16,444 nt of DNA. Source: Verrucomicrobiota bacterium (GTDB taxonomy: Bacteria > Verrucomicrobiota > Verrucomicrobiia > Limisphaerales > UBA9464). Within the stretch, counting starts at the first letter, position 1. Each line of letters starts with the position of its first letter. The notes below the pieces were generated by a model that was given only the letters and a program-made list of their open reading frames with translations, ran no database searches and was not told where the DNA came from. Location of the stretch: assembly GCA_025354845.1 (NCBI GenBank), contig JANXMD010000554.1:1-16444 (forward strand), given 5' to 3'. Both the position numbers and the translations under genes were made by a program. Positions 6,443 to 14,683 of the stretch are shown here, one piece after another.

Positions 6443-7399
6443 CTAAGATTCGGATCGAGTGGCTCCGGCTGCAAGGAGGTCGTGGTCGGAGCCGAAATGA
6501 GCGAGATATCCCACGGAGAGAAACCGGAAGAACACCGTCACCGGCAGGAGCATCACCGCGCCAAAGTAGGGCAACGCCAGAAGGAGTCCGCCGATGCAGC
6601 AGGTCAACAGGATGAAGACGATTATGGCGATCCCGGTAAGAATCGCGAGAATGAGGCGCGCCACCAGGAACTGGAAGAACAGCATGGGTCTGGTCCGGAT
6701 CACGTGAAAGCCCGCGGTCCATGCGCTGAGGCAGGGGATTCGCCGGAGCCACATGAGCGGGACGACGATCTCCTCCTGAACCACCCAGGCAACGGCGGCA
6801 AGGACCACCAGCGGAACCGCAAGGAGGAGCGCGCCGATCATCAGCGCAATGCCGATTCCGCTCCATTCCGCGTGCGATTGTAGGGTGATGGCGGCGAGAA
6901 CCCCCACGACCCCGCAGATCAGCCCGAAACCCATCGCCGCGATGGCGATCCAGATTCGAAACCAGAACAGGCTCTGCGCTTCCGCGGCGTACTCCCGCCA
7001 GGGACGTGCGACTTCCAGGCGTCGGGTCATCAGACCCTCCAGGAAGAGGAATCGTCCACGACTGGAGATCCAGATGATTGCAACCCAAAGCGCCAGAAGA
7101 AGTAGGGCGACCACGGCAACGAGCGGAAGTATCCACACCCAATTTGTCTGCATGAAGTCCGTTGCGGAGTTCGTCCAAGCCGAGACGGTAGCGGAATTAA
7201 TCTTCCTTCCACCGGAATGCCCGGGGCCACCGAAATAGTTAACGCCATAACCGCTCTGTCCGAGGCCGGCGAGCCAGGCGCAGAAGCCAAGGATCATCCA
7301 AGTCTCGATACGGAACGGCCTGAAGAGCCGCTGCAGGGTCTGGTCTCTGGCCCAGCGAATCAGTGCCAGGAAGTCGATGTCGTCGGGTGCGGTCGCCAT
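6443..7399 (-). CDS. Polytopic membrane protein of unknown function
   Basis: The protein is 318 residues from the ATG at 7399 (MATAPDDIDFLALIRWARDQ). The 41 residues in frame upstream look non-coding. The N-terminus is an amphipathic cytoplasmic helix (FLALIRWARDQTLQRLFRPF), followed by about six hydrophobic segments near residues 30-46, 86-110, 145-170, 178-207, 238-268 and 270-290. The loop GGPGHSGGRK (about 58-67) and the RFLFLEGL...RRLEVARPWREYA segment (about 115-138) are typical of verrucomicrobial and planctomycete 'glycerophosphoryl diester phosphodiesterase membrane domain'-like or DUF975-like integral proteins; the exact family is not certain. No catalytic motif is evident. It precedes the SPFH pair on the same strand with a 137-base gap that has no clear terminator, so co-transcription is plausible and it may be a partner or client of the SPFH scaffold. 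Confidence 0.82.
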   Translation of the reverse strand: MATAPDDIDFLALIRWARDQTLQRLFRPFRIETWMILGFCAWLAGLGQSGYGVNYFGGPGHSGGRKINSATVSAWTNSATDFMQTNWVWILPLVAVVALLLLALWVAIIWISSRGRFLFLEGLMTRRLEVARPWREYAAEAQSLFWFRIWIAIAAMGFGLICGVVGVLAAITLQSHAEWSGIGIALMIGALLLAVPLVVLAAVAWVVQEEIVVPLMWLRRIPCLSAWTAGFHVIRTRPMLFFQFLVARLILAILTGIAIIVFILLTCCIGGLLLALPYFGAVMLLPVTVFFRFLSVGYLAHFGSDHDLLAAGATRSES

Positions 7400-7611
7400 G
7401 GTGGGGAGTTGGTTACCAACTTGTGAGGCACCCGGGAGGCGATGTGTTGGGATCGAGTGCTTCAGCAGTTGGATTTGGCGAAGCGGACACGAGAGAGCTA
7501 GAGTGCCTCGCAGCGTCCCCATCTGGCAACAGCACTTGCGGGAGTGCTCTTCGTGGATCCTTGAGCCAAGACACGGGAGTTCAAACCGCAGAGGGACGCT
7601 GCTGAACGCAG
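7400..7611. other. Divergent intergenic region
   Basis: This gap separates the minus-strand membrane protein start from the plus-strand coiled-coil protein. It should contain promoters for both but I see no strong -35/-10 pair. Its right end carries most of repeat copy 2 (7583-7615). Two short open frames on the plus strand have no protein-like features. Confidence 0.45.
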
Positions 7612-7615
7612 ATGC
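7583..7615 (+). repeat. Dispersed 33-base intergenic repeat, copy 2
   Basis: The stretch matches the reverse complement of 3235-3267 at 27 of 33 positions, ungapped. It has the same degenerate 10-base rhythm (GACGCTGCTGAACGCAG). A shortened, inverted relative may lie at about 7699-7719 (ATCTGTGTTCA then TGTGGTTT), matching the outer parts of the unit with the middle missing. The first ATG of the coiled-coil protein's open frame (7612) is inside this repeat, which argues against that start. Confidence 0.6.
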
Positions 7616-8595
7616 TGGGAGGAATGCGTCGGTGGATGCGGGTTGAAGACACTCGCCTCCCGGGGTGTGGTTCGGAAAGATCCCTCAGGGCCCGATTGAT
7701 CTGTGTTCATTGTGGTTTTAGCCATCTTCAACTGACGGATTATTTTGCTAAGACGATTCGTGAATTTGGCGGCGTGGCGGTGGTGATGGCCCTGGTGGCC
7801 GGCGGCGGATTGCTCCAGGCGCGCAAGGTCCGTGGCTTGGAGGCTGAGCTCACGGAGGCGCGGGCTGCGGTTGCGGCACAGGTCGAAGAACTTGAAGCTC
7901 TTCGGCAAAGCCATGTGATGCCGGTGAGGAAGGCTGCCACCGGTGGAACGCGGTCTGACGCATCCGATGTCTCCGAGCTTCAGCGGTTGAGGTCCCAAGT
8001 CGCTCGCCTGAATCAAAAACTTGCCGAATTGTCCCACGGCACCGGCTTCGCCGCGTCGGCGTCATCCGCCTCGCCCGCCGGTATGCCTGCGGTCGACGGC
8101 ACCAATGTCGCAGGGATGCTGGATGCCGTGGTTGGCGCCCGCATTGCCCAGTTTCGCGACCGGCTTTCGCAGAATCCCGCCTTGGTGATTCCGGAAATAT
8201 CGCTCGCCACCGAGGAGGACTGGAAGGATGTGGTGAAGAACGGGAATTGGGAAACGCAGGACGAGATGCTCGAAGCCTTCAAGGCGCTGCGGACGCGGTC
8301 CAAGACTCGGTTTGCGGGAATGTTGGGGCCCGCCATCCGGCGCTTTGCGGCCGACAATGGTGGCAATCTTCCCGGCGACCTTTCCCAGGCGGCACCCTAC
8401 TTCGATCCGCCGATCGACTCCTCAATCCTGGGCCGATACTCGATGCTACAATCGGGCCCACTACAGAACGTCCCGCCAAACCAGTATCTGATCCAGGAGA
8501 CGACCGTGGCGGATGCCCAGCACGATGCGCAGTTTTCCATCGGGCTTTCCGGCTATCTTCAGGGACCTGCCCACGGGGGGGCGCCGCGTCGCTGA
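7612..8595 (+). CDS. Membrane-anchored coiled-coil protein of unknown function
   Basis: The open frame has 327 codons, but the start is uncertain. ATG 7612 lies in a dispersed repeat and the first 40 or so residues look non-coding; starts near 7636 or GTG 7774, or a non-standard CTG near 7729, are alternatives. A single hydrophobic span (GGVAVVMALVAGGGLL, residues 53-68 of the long form) is followed by heptad-rich coiled coils (about 72-100 and 119-141), a flexible Ala/Ser linker, and a C-terminal domain with SQNPALVIPEISLATEEDW and MLGPAIRRFAADNGGNLPGDLSQAAPYFDPP. I recall this last motif set from verrucomicrobial hypothetical proteins with an N-terminal anchor; no biochemical function is known to me. 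It is likely a type II inner-membrane protein with its domain outside. It converges on modA, with only 3 bases between the stop codons. Confidence 0.75.
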   Translation: MLGGMRRWMRVEDTRLPGCGSERSLRARLICVHCGFSHLQLTDYFAKTIREFGGVAVVMALVAGGGLLQARKVRGLEAELTEARAAVAAQVEELEALRQSHVMPVRKAATGGTRSDASDVSELQRLRSQVARLNQKLAELSHGTGFAASASSASPAGMPAVDGTNVAGMLDAVVGARIAQFRDRLSQNPALVIPEISLATEEDWKDVVKNGNWETQDEMLEAFKALRTRSKTRFAGMLGPAIRRFAADNGGNLPGDLSQAAPYFDPPIDSSILGRYSMLQSGPLQNVPPNQYLIQETTVADAQHDAQFSIGLSGYLQGPAHGGAPRR

Positions 8596-8598
8596 CGT

Positions 8599-9366
8599 CT
8601 ACTGCGACGAGGGAGGAAGCAACTGGAATCCGTGCCGAAGGAAGATCTCCCCGGTCCAGGCCCCGGAAAGGTGATCCAACAGCCGTCGTGCGGCTTCCGG
8701 ATGACGGGTCGTGCGGATCACCGCTAATGGGTAGCGGATCTTGGGTCCCTCGGTGGCTGTGATTTCCAGCGCGACGCGCACCTTCGTCGACATGGCCGCA
8801 TCGGTTTTGTACACGATTCCGGCATCGGCGTTTCCTGACTCCACGGCAGCGAGGGCCGCGCGGACGCTTTCGGCCGGAAGGACCCGTGCCTTGAGCGCGT
8901 TCCAGATCTGGAGCGATTCGAGGTAACTCTTTGCGTACATGCCCGCAGGAACGGTTTGGGCATCGGCGAGCGCGAGGCGGCGAACCACGGCGTTGGTCAG
9001 GGATGCCGCGGAACTCACCTGGAGGCGACTGTCCCGCGGCACCACCACGACGAGGGTGTTCGCCAGCCGTGTGCGGCGCGTTCCGTCGAGCAACCAGCCG
9101 CCCCGCTCAAGGCCGTCCATGCGGGCCTCATCGGCGGAAAAGAAAAGATCGGCCGGCCCGCCTTGTTCGATCTGGCGAGCCAGAAGACCGGATCCGCCCA
9201 GGTTGAACACCACGTGGATTCCGGTCTCGGATTCAAATGCCTTCGCGGATTCCTGCAGCGCCTCGGTGAGACTGGCGGCCGCAAAGACCAAGAGTTCCTC
9301 TGCGTGTAGGGCCGATCGCCAGCACGAGCTGATCAGAAATAATAGGCAGAGCACGCGCACCGTCAT
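8599..9366 (-). CDS. modA: Molybdate ABC transporter substrate-binding protein (ModA-like)
   Basis: The protein is 255 residues from the ATG at 9366. The export signal MTVRVLCLLFLISSC carries a lipobox-like ISSC (Cys15), so a lipoprotein is possible; cleavage after SALHA (about 22) is the alternative. The mature part shows the ModA signatures in order: VFAAASLTEALQE (27-39, first anion-binding Ser32), FNLGGSGLLARQIEQG (54-69, second Ser59), PADLFFSADEARMD, NTLVVVVP, ADAQTVPAG, ESGNADAGIVYKTDA and YPLAVI. These are the segments that bind molybdate or tungstate in the family. The length is typical. Its ATG overlaps the TGA of the upstream TrhO-RluA fusion as ATGA, so it is translationally coupled to it. 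No modB or modC follows; the downstream gene is convergent. The transporter must be encoded elsewhere, or this protein acts as an orphan binding protein. Confidence 0.93.
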   Translation of the reverse strand: MTVRVLCLLFLISSCWRSALHAEELLVFAAASLTEALQESAKAFESETGIHVVFNLGGSGLLARQIEQGGPADLFFSADEARMDGLERGGWLLDGTRRTRLANTLVVVVPRDSRLQVSSAASLTNAVVRRLALADAQTVPAGMYAKSYLESLQIWNALKARVLPAESVRAALAAVESGNADAGIVYKTDAAMSTKVRVALEITATEGPKIRYPLAVIRTTRHPEAARRLLDHLSGAWTGEIFLRHGFQLLPPSSQ

Positions 9367-11192
9367 GCGGATATTGGGGATGAGGTGATCGGAATGGCGG
9401 CCCATTCAGGAGCGGGCGTTTCGAAGGACACCGGAGCCAGTAAGATGGGATGTCGGAAGGCGATCCGAAGGGCGTGGAGGCACAAGGGTGCATCGTCTGG
9501 AGCGAGGGTTTGCCGGTCTCCCAGAATGCCGCCGCCGGTGTAGGTGCGATCTCCCACCAGCGGGAATCCGAGGTGTTCCAAATGCAGCCTTATCTGATTC
9601 GTCCGGCCCGTTTTTGGGGAGGCCTCGATCAGGCTGGTGCCGTCTGGATCGCGACGCAGCACGCGAAAATCAGTCCATGCGGACAGGCCGCCGATTGGGT
9701 CGATCGCCCGTGCCCCCAGCTCCCTGGGGCGGTCGGCAATGGGTTGGTCGCAGTGAAAGGCGTCCGGAACCGGATGTCCGGTGACGCGTGCCAGGTAGGT
9801 CTTAAGCACTTCGTTGCGCTCGAATTGTGGCTGCAACCGTCCGGCGAAGTGCCGGGTGCGGGTGAAGAGCACCACACCGGTTGTGTTGGCGTCGAGCCGG
9901 TGCGCCGGATGCGGTCGCATCGGATGATACAACGCGTCGATGAAGTGCTGGAGCGTGTTGCGGAAGAAGCGGCCGCCCGGGTGCATGGGTAGCGGCGCAG
10001 GCTTGTTCACCACGATCAACGCCTCGTCCTCGTGCAGAATGCGGAAGCGTGCCTGGACCGGAGGCTCGGTCACCTGGGGCGTCCGGTGGCGGTAGCGTGT
10101 CCCGGGTCGCACCGAGTCGGAGAGGCATGCTGGACGGTCGTCGTCGAGGATCACGCGCCCGGCTTCGATCTCCTCGACCCACTGGGCCACGGTCACCACG
10201 GGAATCATCCGCGACAAGGCTTCGGGCAGACGCAGTCCCGCGTGCTTCTCCGCGATTCGCACCGGGCGGTATTGATCCACCGGAACGCTGCCGGGAAGAG
10301 GATCGATCAGGGCCTCAAGCCGCTCGTGGCGGCGCTCGATGGAGCGTCGACGCTGCTCGTCGGGCGTGACGAAGCAATAGGGGCACGACGCGTTGGGCAC
10401 GTAGCGCGGGTCGCGCTGTTCGGCCGCGGTCAGCGGCGACTGGCAGCGGAAGCACACGCCCGAGCCGGTTTCCCGAAGATCCGGGCCGACACCCACCCGC
10501 TGGTCGAACACAAAGCACTCGCCCCGGTAGTGGGCTCCGCCGCATTCCTCGAAATACTTCAGGATGCCCCCATCGAGCTGGAACACATTGTGGAATCCCT
10601 CGCGTTCCATGAACGGTCCCGCCTTTTCGCAGCGGATGCCGCCGGTGCAGAACATCACGATGGGTGTTTCCTTCAACGCGGAAGGCAGCCGTTTCACCGC
10701 CTCGGGGAATTCGCGGAAATGATCCACGCCGATCGGAAGCGCCTTGTCGAACGTGCCCATGCGGACTTCGTAGTCGTTCCGCGTGTCGAGCAGCGTGACG
10801 GGCCGGCCCTCATCGAGCCATTGCTTGAGGGTGCGGGCAGAAAGCTTGGGAGAGGTCTTTCGCGCTGGATCAATCTCGTGAATGCCGAAGGCGATGATCT
10901 CCCTTTTCAATCGGACGAGCATCCGATGGAAGGGCACGTGCTCCGTCTCGCTGAACTTGGGTGTCAGTCCTTCAAGTCCCGGCCAGGATCGCAGCTCGGC
11001 GAGCAGGCGGTCCACCGACTCGCGATGGCCGGCGATGAACAGATTGATGCCCTCGGGACTGAGCAGGATGGTGCCCTTCAGGTCCCACTCCAGGCACTGC
11101 CGGAGCAGCGAGGCCTTGCGGTCGCGGAGATCCGAGAGCGACGCGAATTGATACGCGGCGATGTTGGTGATCGGGGTGGCGGGGGCTTGCAT
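9363..11192 (-). CDS. Fusion: TrhO/UPF0176 rhodanese-type tRNA uridine hydroxylase + S4 + RluA-family pseudouridine synthase
   Basis: The protein is 609 residues from the ATG at 11192 (MQAPATPITNIAAYQF). Residues 1 to about 275 are TrhO (YceA, UPF0176): the N-terminal ferredoxin-like part with GTILLSPEGINLFIAG (40-55), the rhodanese domain with LLDTRNDYE (134-142) and the loop FCTGGIRCEKAG with catalytic Cys182 and Cys188, and a four-Cys cluster C247/C250 and C270/C273. TrhO makes 5-hydroxyuridine at tRNA position 34 using O2. Residues about 308-370 resemble an S4 RNA-binding domain. Residues about 385-590 are an RluA-type pseudouridine synthase with HRLDANTTG (431-439, catalytic Asp434), LKTYLARV and SPKTGRTNQIRLHL. 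Both active sites look intact. E. coli keeps these activities in separate proteins. The open frame extends upstream to 11570 only as a shadow of the VOC gene. It overlaps modA by 4 bases and follows the VOC gene by 59. Confidence 0.92.
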   Translation of the reverse strand: MQAPATPITNIAAYQFASLSDLRDRKASLLRQCLEWDLKGTILLSPEGINLFIAGHRESVDRLLAELRSWPGLEGLTPKFSETEHVPFHRMLVRLKREIIAFGIHEIDPARKTSPKLSARTLKQWLDEGRPVTLLDTRNDYEVRMGTFDKALPIGVDHFREFPEAVKRLPSALKETPIVMFCTGGIRCEKAGPFMEREGFHNVFQLDGGILKYFEECGGAHYRGECFVFDQRVGVGPDLRETGSGVCFRCQSPLTAAEQRDPRYVPNASCPYCFVTPDEQRRRSIERRHERLEALIDPLPGSVPVDQYRPVRIAEKHAGLRLPEALSRMIPVVTVAQWVEEIEAGRVILDDDRPACLSDSVRPGTRYRHRTPQVTEPPVQARFRILHEDEALIVVNKPAPLPMHPGGRFFRNTLQHFIDALYHPMRPHPAHRLDANTTGVVLFTRTRHFAGRLQPQFERNEVLKTYLARVTGHPVPDAFHCDQPIADRPRELGARAIDPIGGLSAWTDFRVLRRDPDGTSLIEASPKTGRTNQIRLHLEHLGFPLVGDRTYTGGGILGDRQTLAPDDAPLCLHALRIAFRHPILLAPVSFETPAPEWAAIPITSSPISA

Positions 11193-11251
11193 CCGTCTGG
11201 GGGCCGAGACTAGCGAAGTCCGGCGGGTCCGCCAATGAACGATCCGGTGGT

Positions 11252-11764
11252 CTACGCCGACGGTTCCGGCGACAGGGCCAGCAAGGCGGCAAGGTCGAGC
11301 GGTTCGGTCACCATCGACAGGTTGCCGGTGCGATCCCGAGGCCACTGCGATACGGGATAGTCCCAATACAATTCCACGCCGTTGCTGTCTGGATCGCGCA
11401 GGTAGACGGCTTGGCTGACCCCGTGATCGGCCGCGCCTTCCAGCGGGATATTCGCCCGCAATACGCGGTTTACCACGGCCGACAGCGCCTCGCGGGTCGG
11501 AAGCAGTACCGCAACGTGAAACAGGCCGGTGGTGCCAGGAGCGGGCGGTGTCCCGCCGCGGCTCTCCCAAGTATTCAGTCCCAGGTGATGGTGGTAGCCG
11601 TCGGCACTGAGAAACGCGGCCTGTCGGCCGTAGAGTTGGGTGACCTCGAATCCGATCACGTCCCGCCAGAAGGCGATCGAACGGTCGAGGTCGGCGACCT
11701 TGAGATGAACATGGCCGATCCGGGTCGCTGGGGGCAGGGATCCGGCTTTGGACTTCGTTTCCAT
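11252..11764 (-). CDS. VOC-superfamily protein (glyoxalase/CatE-like extradiol dioxygenase fold)
   Basis: The protein is 170 residues. The start IGHVHLKVADLDRSIAFWRDVIGFEV (16-41) is the classic first beta-alpha-beta-beta-beta module of VOC metalloenzymes and resembles CatE-type proteins. Candidate metal ligands are His18 or His20, His83 (GLFHVAV) and Glu131 (DPDSNGVELYWDYP). The sequence has two modules in tandem, so the length fits a single VOC unit rather than the longer two-domain catechol dioxygenases. The reaction cannot be named from sequence alone; a dioxygenase, glyoxalase or detoxifying role are all possible. There is no signal peptide, so it should be cytosolic. It is the first gene of a minus-strand run with the TrhO-RluA fusion and modA, and is divergent from the DUF1549/1553 gene; the shared upstream gap is 11765-11914. 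Confidence 0.88.
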   Translation of the reverse strand: METKSKAGSLPPATRIGHVHLKVADLDRSIAFWRDVIGFEVTQLYGRQAAFLSADGYHHHLGLNTWESRGGTPPAPGTTGLFHVAVLLPTREALSAVVNRVLRANIPLEGAADHGVSQAVYLRDPDSNGVELYWDYPVSQWPRDRTGNLSMVTEPLDLAALLALSPEPSA

Positions 11765-11914
11765 TTCACCAACCTAGCCCGCCGACAAACGTAGAGCGAA
11801 TCCGATGGAGTGACTCCCGACATCGACAAGGCGCGTTTGGGACGCGAGGCTTCCCGTCAGCCCGGAATCGCCATGCATATCGATGGAATGACGTGGGGTT
11901 TCAGGGCCGACTGC

Positions 11915-14683
11915 ATGACCTACGGTTCCCGCCTCATTTTCATTCCTCTGCTGTGCGGACTCGCGCTCGCCGAAGCGGTGGCTCCCGATCGCTCGCGAAT
12001 CACGGAACAGGACCGAACCGGGTGGGCGTATCAACCGCTCCGCACCGGGATTCCTCCCATTGTGCAGGACGCGAACGTGGTGCGGACCCCGGTGGACCAG
12101 TTCGTTTTGGCGCGACTCGAGGCCAAGGGGCTGGACCTGAATCCTGAAGCGGACCGTCGCACGCTCCTGCGGCGGGCGGCGTTGGATCTGACCGGACTCC
12201 CGCCATCGCCTGAGGATCTGGAGCGCTTCCAGCAAGACGCGTCGCCCGATGCTTGGTCCCATGCCGTGGATCGCCTGTTGCAGACTCCCCAACACGGGGA
12301 ACGCTGGGCCAGACACTGGCTCGACGTCGCCCGGTTTGCCGAAAGTTCCGGGTTCGAGCACGACTACGACCGTCCCGGCGCCTACCACTTCCGCGATTTT
12401 GTGGTTCGTGCGCTCAACGCGGATATGCCCTACGACCAGTTTGTTCGATGGCAGTTGGCCGGCGACGAATACGAGCCGGGCAATCCCGAGGCCCTCATGG
12501 CCACCGGATTTCTTGGCGCCGGTGTCTTTCCGACGCAGATCACCGCCAACGAAGTGGAGCGGGTGCGCTATGACGCGATGGACGACATGCTCGCGACCAC
12601 GGGGACCGCCATGCTGGGATTGACCGTGGGCTGCGCGCGTTGCCACGACCACAAGTTCGATCCGATTCCGAGTCGGGATTACTACCGCATGCTGGCCAAC
12701 TTCACGACCACGGTTCGCAGCGTCGTGGAGCTGGACCTGGATCCGGAAGGGAATCGCCGGATGCTCGCGATCCACGAACGCGAGCAGCGTGCTCAAGTGG
12801 CATCGATGGAAGCCTTCGAATCCGGGCCGCTGAAATCCGAGTTTGAGGGCTGGCTCCATCGCGGCGCTCCGGAGACCGCCCCCTCCGCATGGCATTTGCT
12901 GGAGGCTCCCACGTTCCGCTCCCGCGAAGGTGCGATCCTGGAACAGCAGTCGGACGGATCGTTCTTTGCCTCGGGGAAGAATCCCGATGGGGACCAGTAC
13001 ACGCTCATTGGACGGGTCGGGACGCCGACGCTGACGGCGATTCGAGTCGAGGCGTTGCCCGATGCGCGGCTTCCGAAAGGCGGTCCCGGTCGGGCCGACA
13101 ATGGGAACTTTGGTCTCAGTCGTATCCGCGTTTTCGCGACGCCGACCAACGGGGGCGCCTCCCGCGAGCTGCACCTGACCCGACCTCAGGCCACCTTTCA
13201 GCAGAACTCGAACACCCTTTCGGTGGCGGCAGCGCTGGATGATCAGCCCCACACCGGTTGGGCGATCGATCCCCAATTCGCCACGAATCACACCGCCTTG
13301 TTTGAGGTGGATCCTCCCTGGATTTCCGACGGGGCCACTCGGCTCGAGGTCCGACTCGAGTTTGAGGTGAACACCCGTCATGCGATCGGACGTCCACGGG
13401 TCTCGGTGAGCGGAGCCGCTCGTCCGCGGTTAGATGGCGACGTCGTTCCGGGGAACTTCGCCGCCGCCTTGGAGCGTTTTCGCCGAACTGGGAATGACCC
13501 CCACCTCCTTTCCAGCGCGGATCGAAGTGAGCTGTTCGACACGTGGAAGACTTCCCAGGCTGGTTGGCGTAAGCGGCGCGCTGCCTTGAATGCGCTGGCC
13601 CGCATGGCTCCGAAGCCCAAGCTCACGCCGGTGCTGGTCTGCGCGGAGGGATACCCGGCGCTGCGCATGCATACGCAGGGGGCTGACTTCTTTCCCGAAA
13701 CCTATCTTCTCCAGCGCGGAAATGCCGATCTCAAGCGCGGAGTTGCGGCGCCGGGATTCCTCCAGGTCTTGATGCCGGCGTCTGCCGAGGCGTCCGTGAC
13801 GGCTTGGGCCTGGAAGCCGCCGACCGACGCGAGGTATTCGGGACGGCGTCGTGCCCTGGCCGAATGGATGACGGACTCGAAGCACGGTGCCGGACAACTG
13901 CTGGCGCGCGTGATGGTCAATCGGCTTTGGCAGCATCATTTCGGGCAGGGATTGGTGGCCACGCCGAACGATTTCGGGGTTCAGGGAGCCCGTCCCACGC
14001 ATCCCGAATTACTCGACTGGCTGGCTTCCGAGTTGATTCGGGGAGGCTGGCGACTGAAGCCGATGCATCGTTTGATTCTGGAGAGCGCGGTCTATCGACA
14101 AAGGTCGGGAACGGACGCGGTGCGCCTGAAACTCGATCCGGACAACGCAATGCTTTCGCGACGGGTTCCTCGACGTCTGGAGGCGGAATCGATCCGCGAC
14201 TCTCTGCTTGCCGTATCCGGCGTGTTGGACTCGACGTTGTACGGGCCGGGAACGCTCGATGAATCCACGCATCGGAGAAGCCTCTATTTCACGGTAAAGC
14301 GCAGTCAGTTGATCCCGGCGATGCAGGCGTTCGATGCTCCGGAGCCGTTGGCCAGCCAGGGCACCCGACCCACGACGACCATCGCCCCGCAGGCACTGCT
14401 GCTGATGAACAACCCTCAGGTGCGTTCCTGGGCCGTGGCGTTCGCACAGCGAATTGGGGCGCCCGCTGCCGGGGATGCCGGCTTGGTCTCCGCGATTAAA
14501 ACGGCCTACACCATCGCGCTGAACCGGGCACCCACCGATGCCGAGCGTCAGGATGGCGTTGCATTCCTCCGGGCAGCCGAGGGGCGCTATCGTGAGGCCG
14601 GGAGACCTGCATCCCGACAACTGGCCCTGACCGATTTCGCACAGGTGGTTTTGAGCCTCAACGAATTCATTTATGTGGACTGA
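11915..14683 (+). CDS. DUF1549/DUF1553 (PSCyt2/PSD1) secreted protein with CxxCH motif
   Basis: The protein is 922 residues from the ATG at 11915, chosen because it begins a good signal peptide (MTYGSRLIFIPLLCGLALAEA). ATGs at 11873 and 11888 and a start at 11810 are in frame but add an unlikely leader. DUF1549 spans about 58-260, with DQFVLARLEAKGL, RRAALDLTGLPPSPED and CARCHDHKFDPI (Cys240, Cys243, His244), a possible haem c or metal site. A beta-rich, carbohydrate-binding-like middle region (about 320-510) follows. DUF1553 occupies about 640-915 with RRALAEWMTD, MVNRLWQHHFGQG, GARPTHPELLDWLA and IAPQALLLMNN. The N-terminal planctomycete cytochrome c domain (PSCyt1) that many homologues carry is absent. 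The stop overlaps the DUF1501 start by 11 bases. These pairs are abundant in Planctomycetes and Verrucomicrobia and are thought to act in polysaccharide breakdown or periplasmic redox steps; the activity is unproven. Confidence 0.93.
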   Translation: MTYGSRLIFIPLLCGLALAEAVAPDRSRITEQDRTGWAYQPLRTGIPPIVQDANVVRTPVDQFVLARLEAKGLDLNPEADRRTLLRRAALDLTGLPPSPEDLERFQQDASPDAWSHAVDRLLQTPQHGERWARHWLDVARFAESSGFEHDYDRPGAYHFRDFVVRALNADMPYDQFVRWQLAGDEYEPGNPEALMATGFLGAGVFPTQITANEVERVRYDAMDDMLATTGTAMLGLTVGCARCHDHKFDPIPSRDYYRMLANFTTTVRSVVELDLDPEGNRRMLAIHEREQRAQVASMEAFESGPLKSEFEGWLHRGAPETAPSAWHLLEAPTFRSREGAILEQQSDGSFFASGKNPDGDQYTLIGRVGTPTLTAIRVEALPDARLPKGGPGRADNGNFGLSRIRVFATPTNGGASRELHLTRPQATFQQNSNTLSVAAALDDQPHTGWAIDPQFATNHTALFEVDPPWISDGATRLEVRLEFEVNTRHAIGRPRVSVSGAARPRLDGDVVPGNFAAALERFRRTGNDPHLLSSADRSELFDTWKTSQAGWRKRRAALNALARMAPKPKLTPVLVCAEGYPALRMHTQGADFFPETYLLQRGNADLKRGVAAPGFLQVLMPASAEASVTAWAWKPPTDARYSGRRRALAEWMTDSKHGAGQLLARVMVNRLWQHHFGQGLVATPNDFGVQGARPTHPELLDWLASELIRGGWRLKPMHRLILESAVYRQRSGTDAVRLKLDPDNAMLSRRVPRRLEAESIRDSLLAVSGVLDSTLYGPGTLDESTHRRSLYFTVKRSQLIPAMQAFDAPEPLASQGTRPTTTIAPQALLLMNNPQVRSWAVAFAQRIGAPAAGDAGLVSAIKTAYTIALNRAPTDAERQDGVAFLRAAEGRYREAGRPASRQLALTDFAQVVLSLNEFIYVD

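Noticed and set aside
10032..11213. Open frame of 393 codons on the plus strand opposite the TrhO-RluA fusion
   Set aside because: It is antisense to two intact conserved domains and shows no motif of its own.
11774..13381. Long open frame (535 codons) on the minus strand opposite the DUF1549/1553 gene
   Set aside because: It mirrors a clearly coding gene in GC-rich DNA, where stop codons are rare on the antisense strand; the translation is Arg/Gly-rich with no domain.
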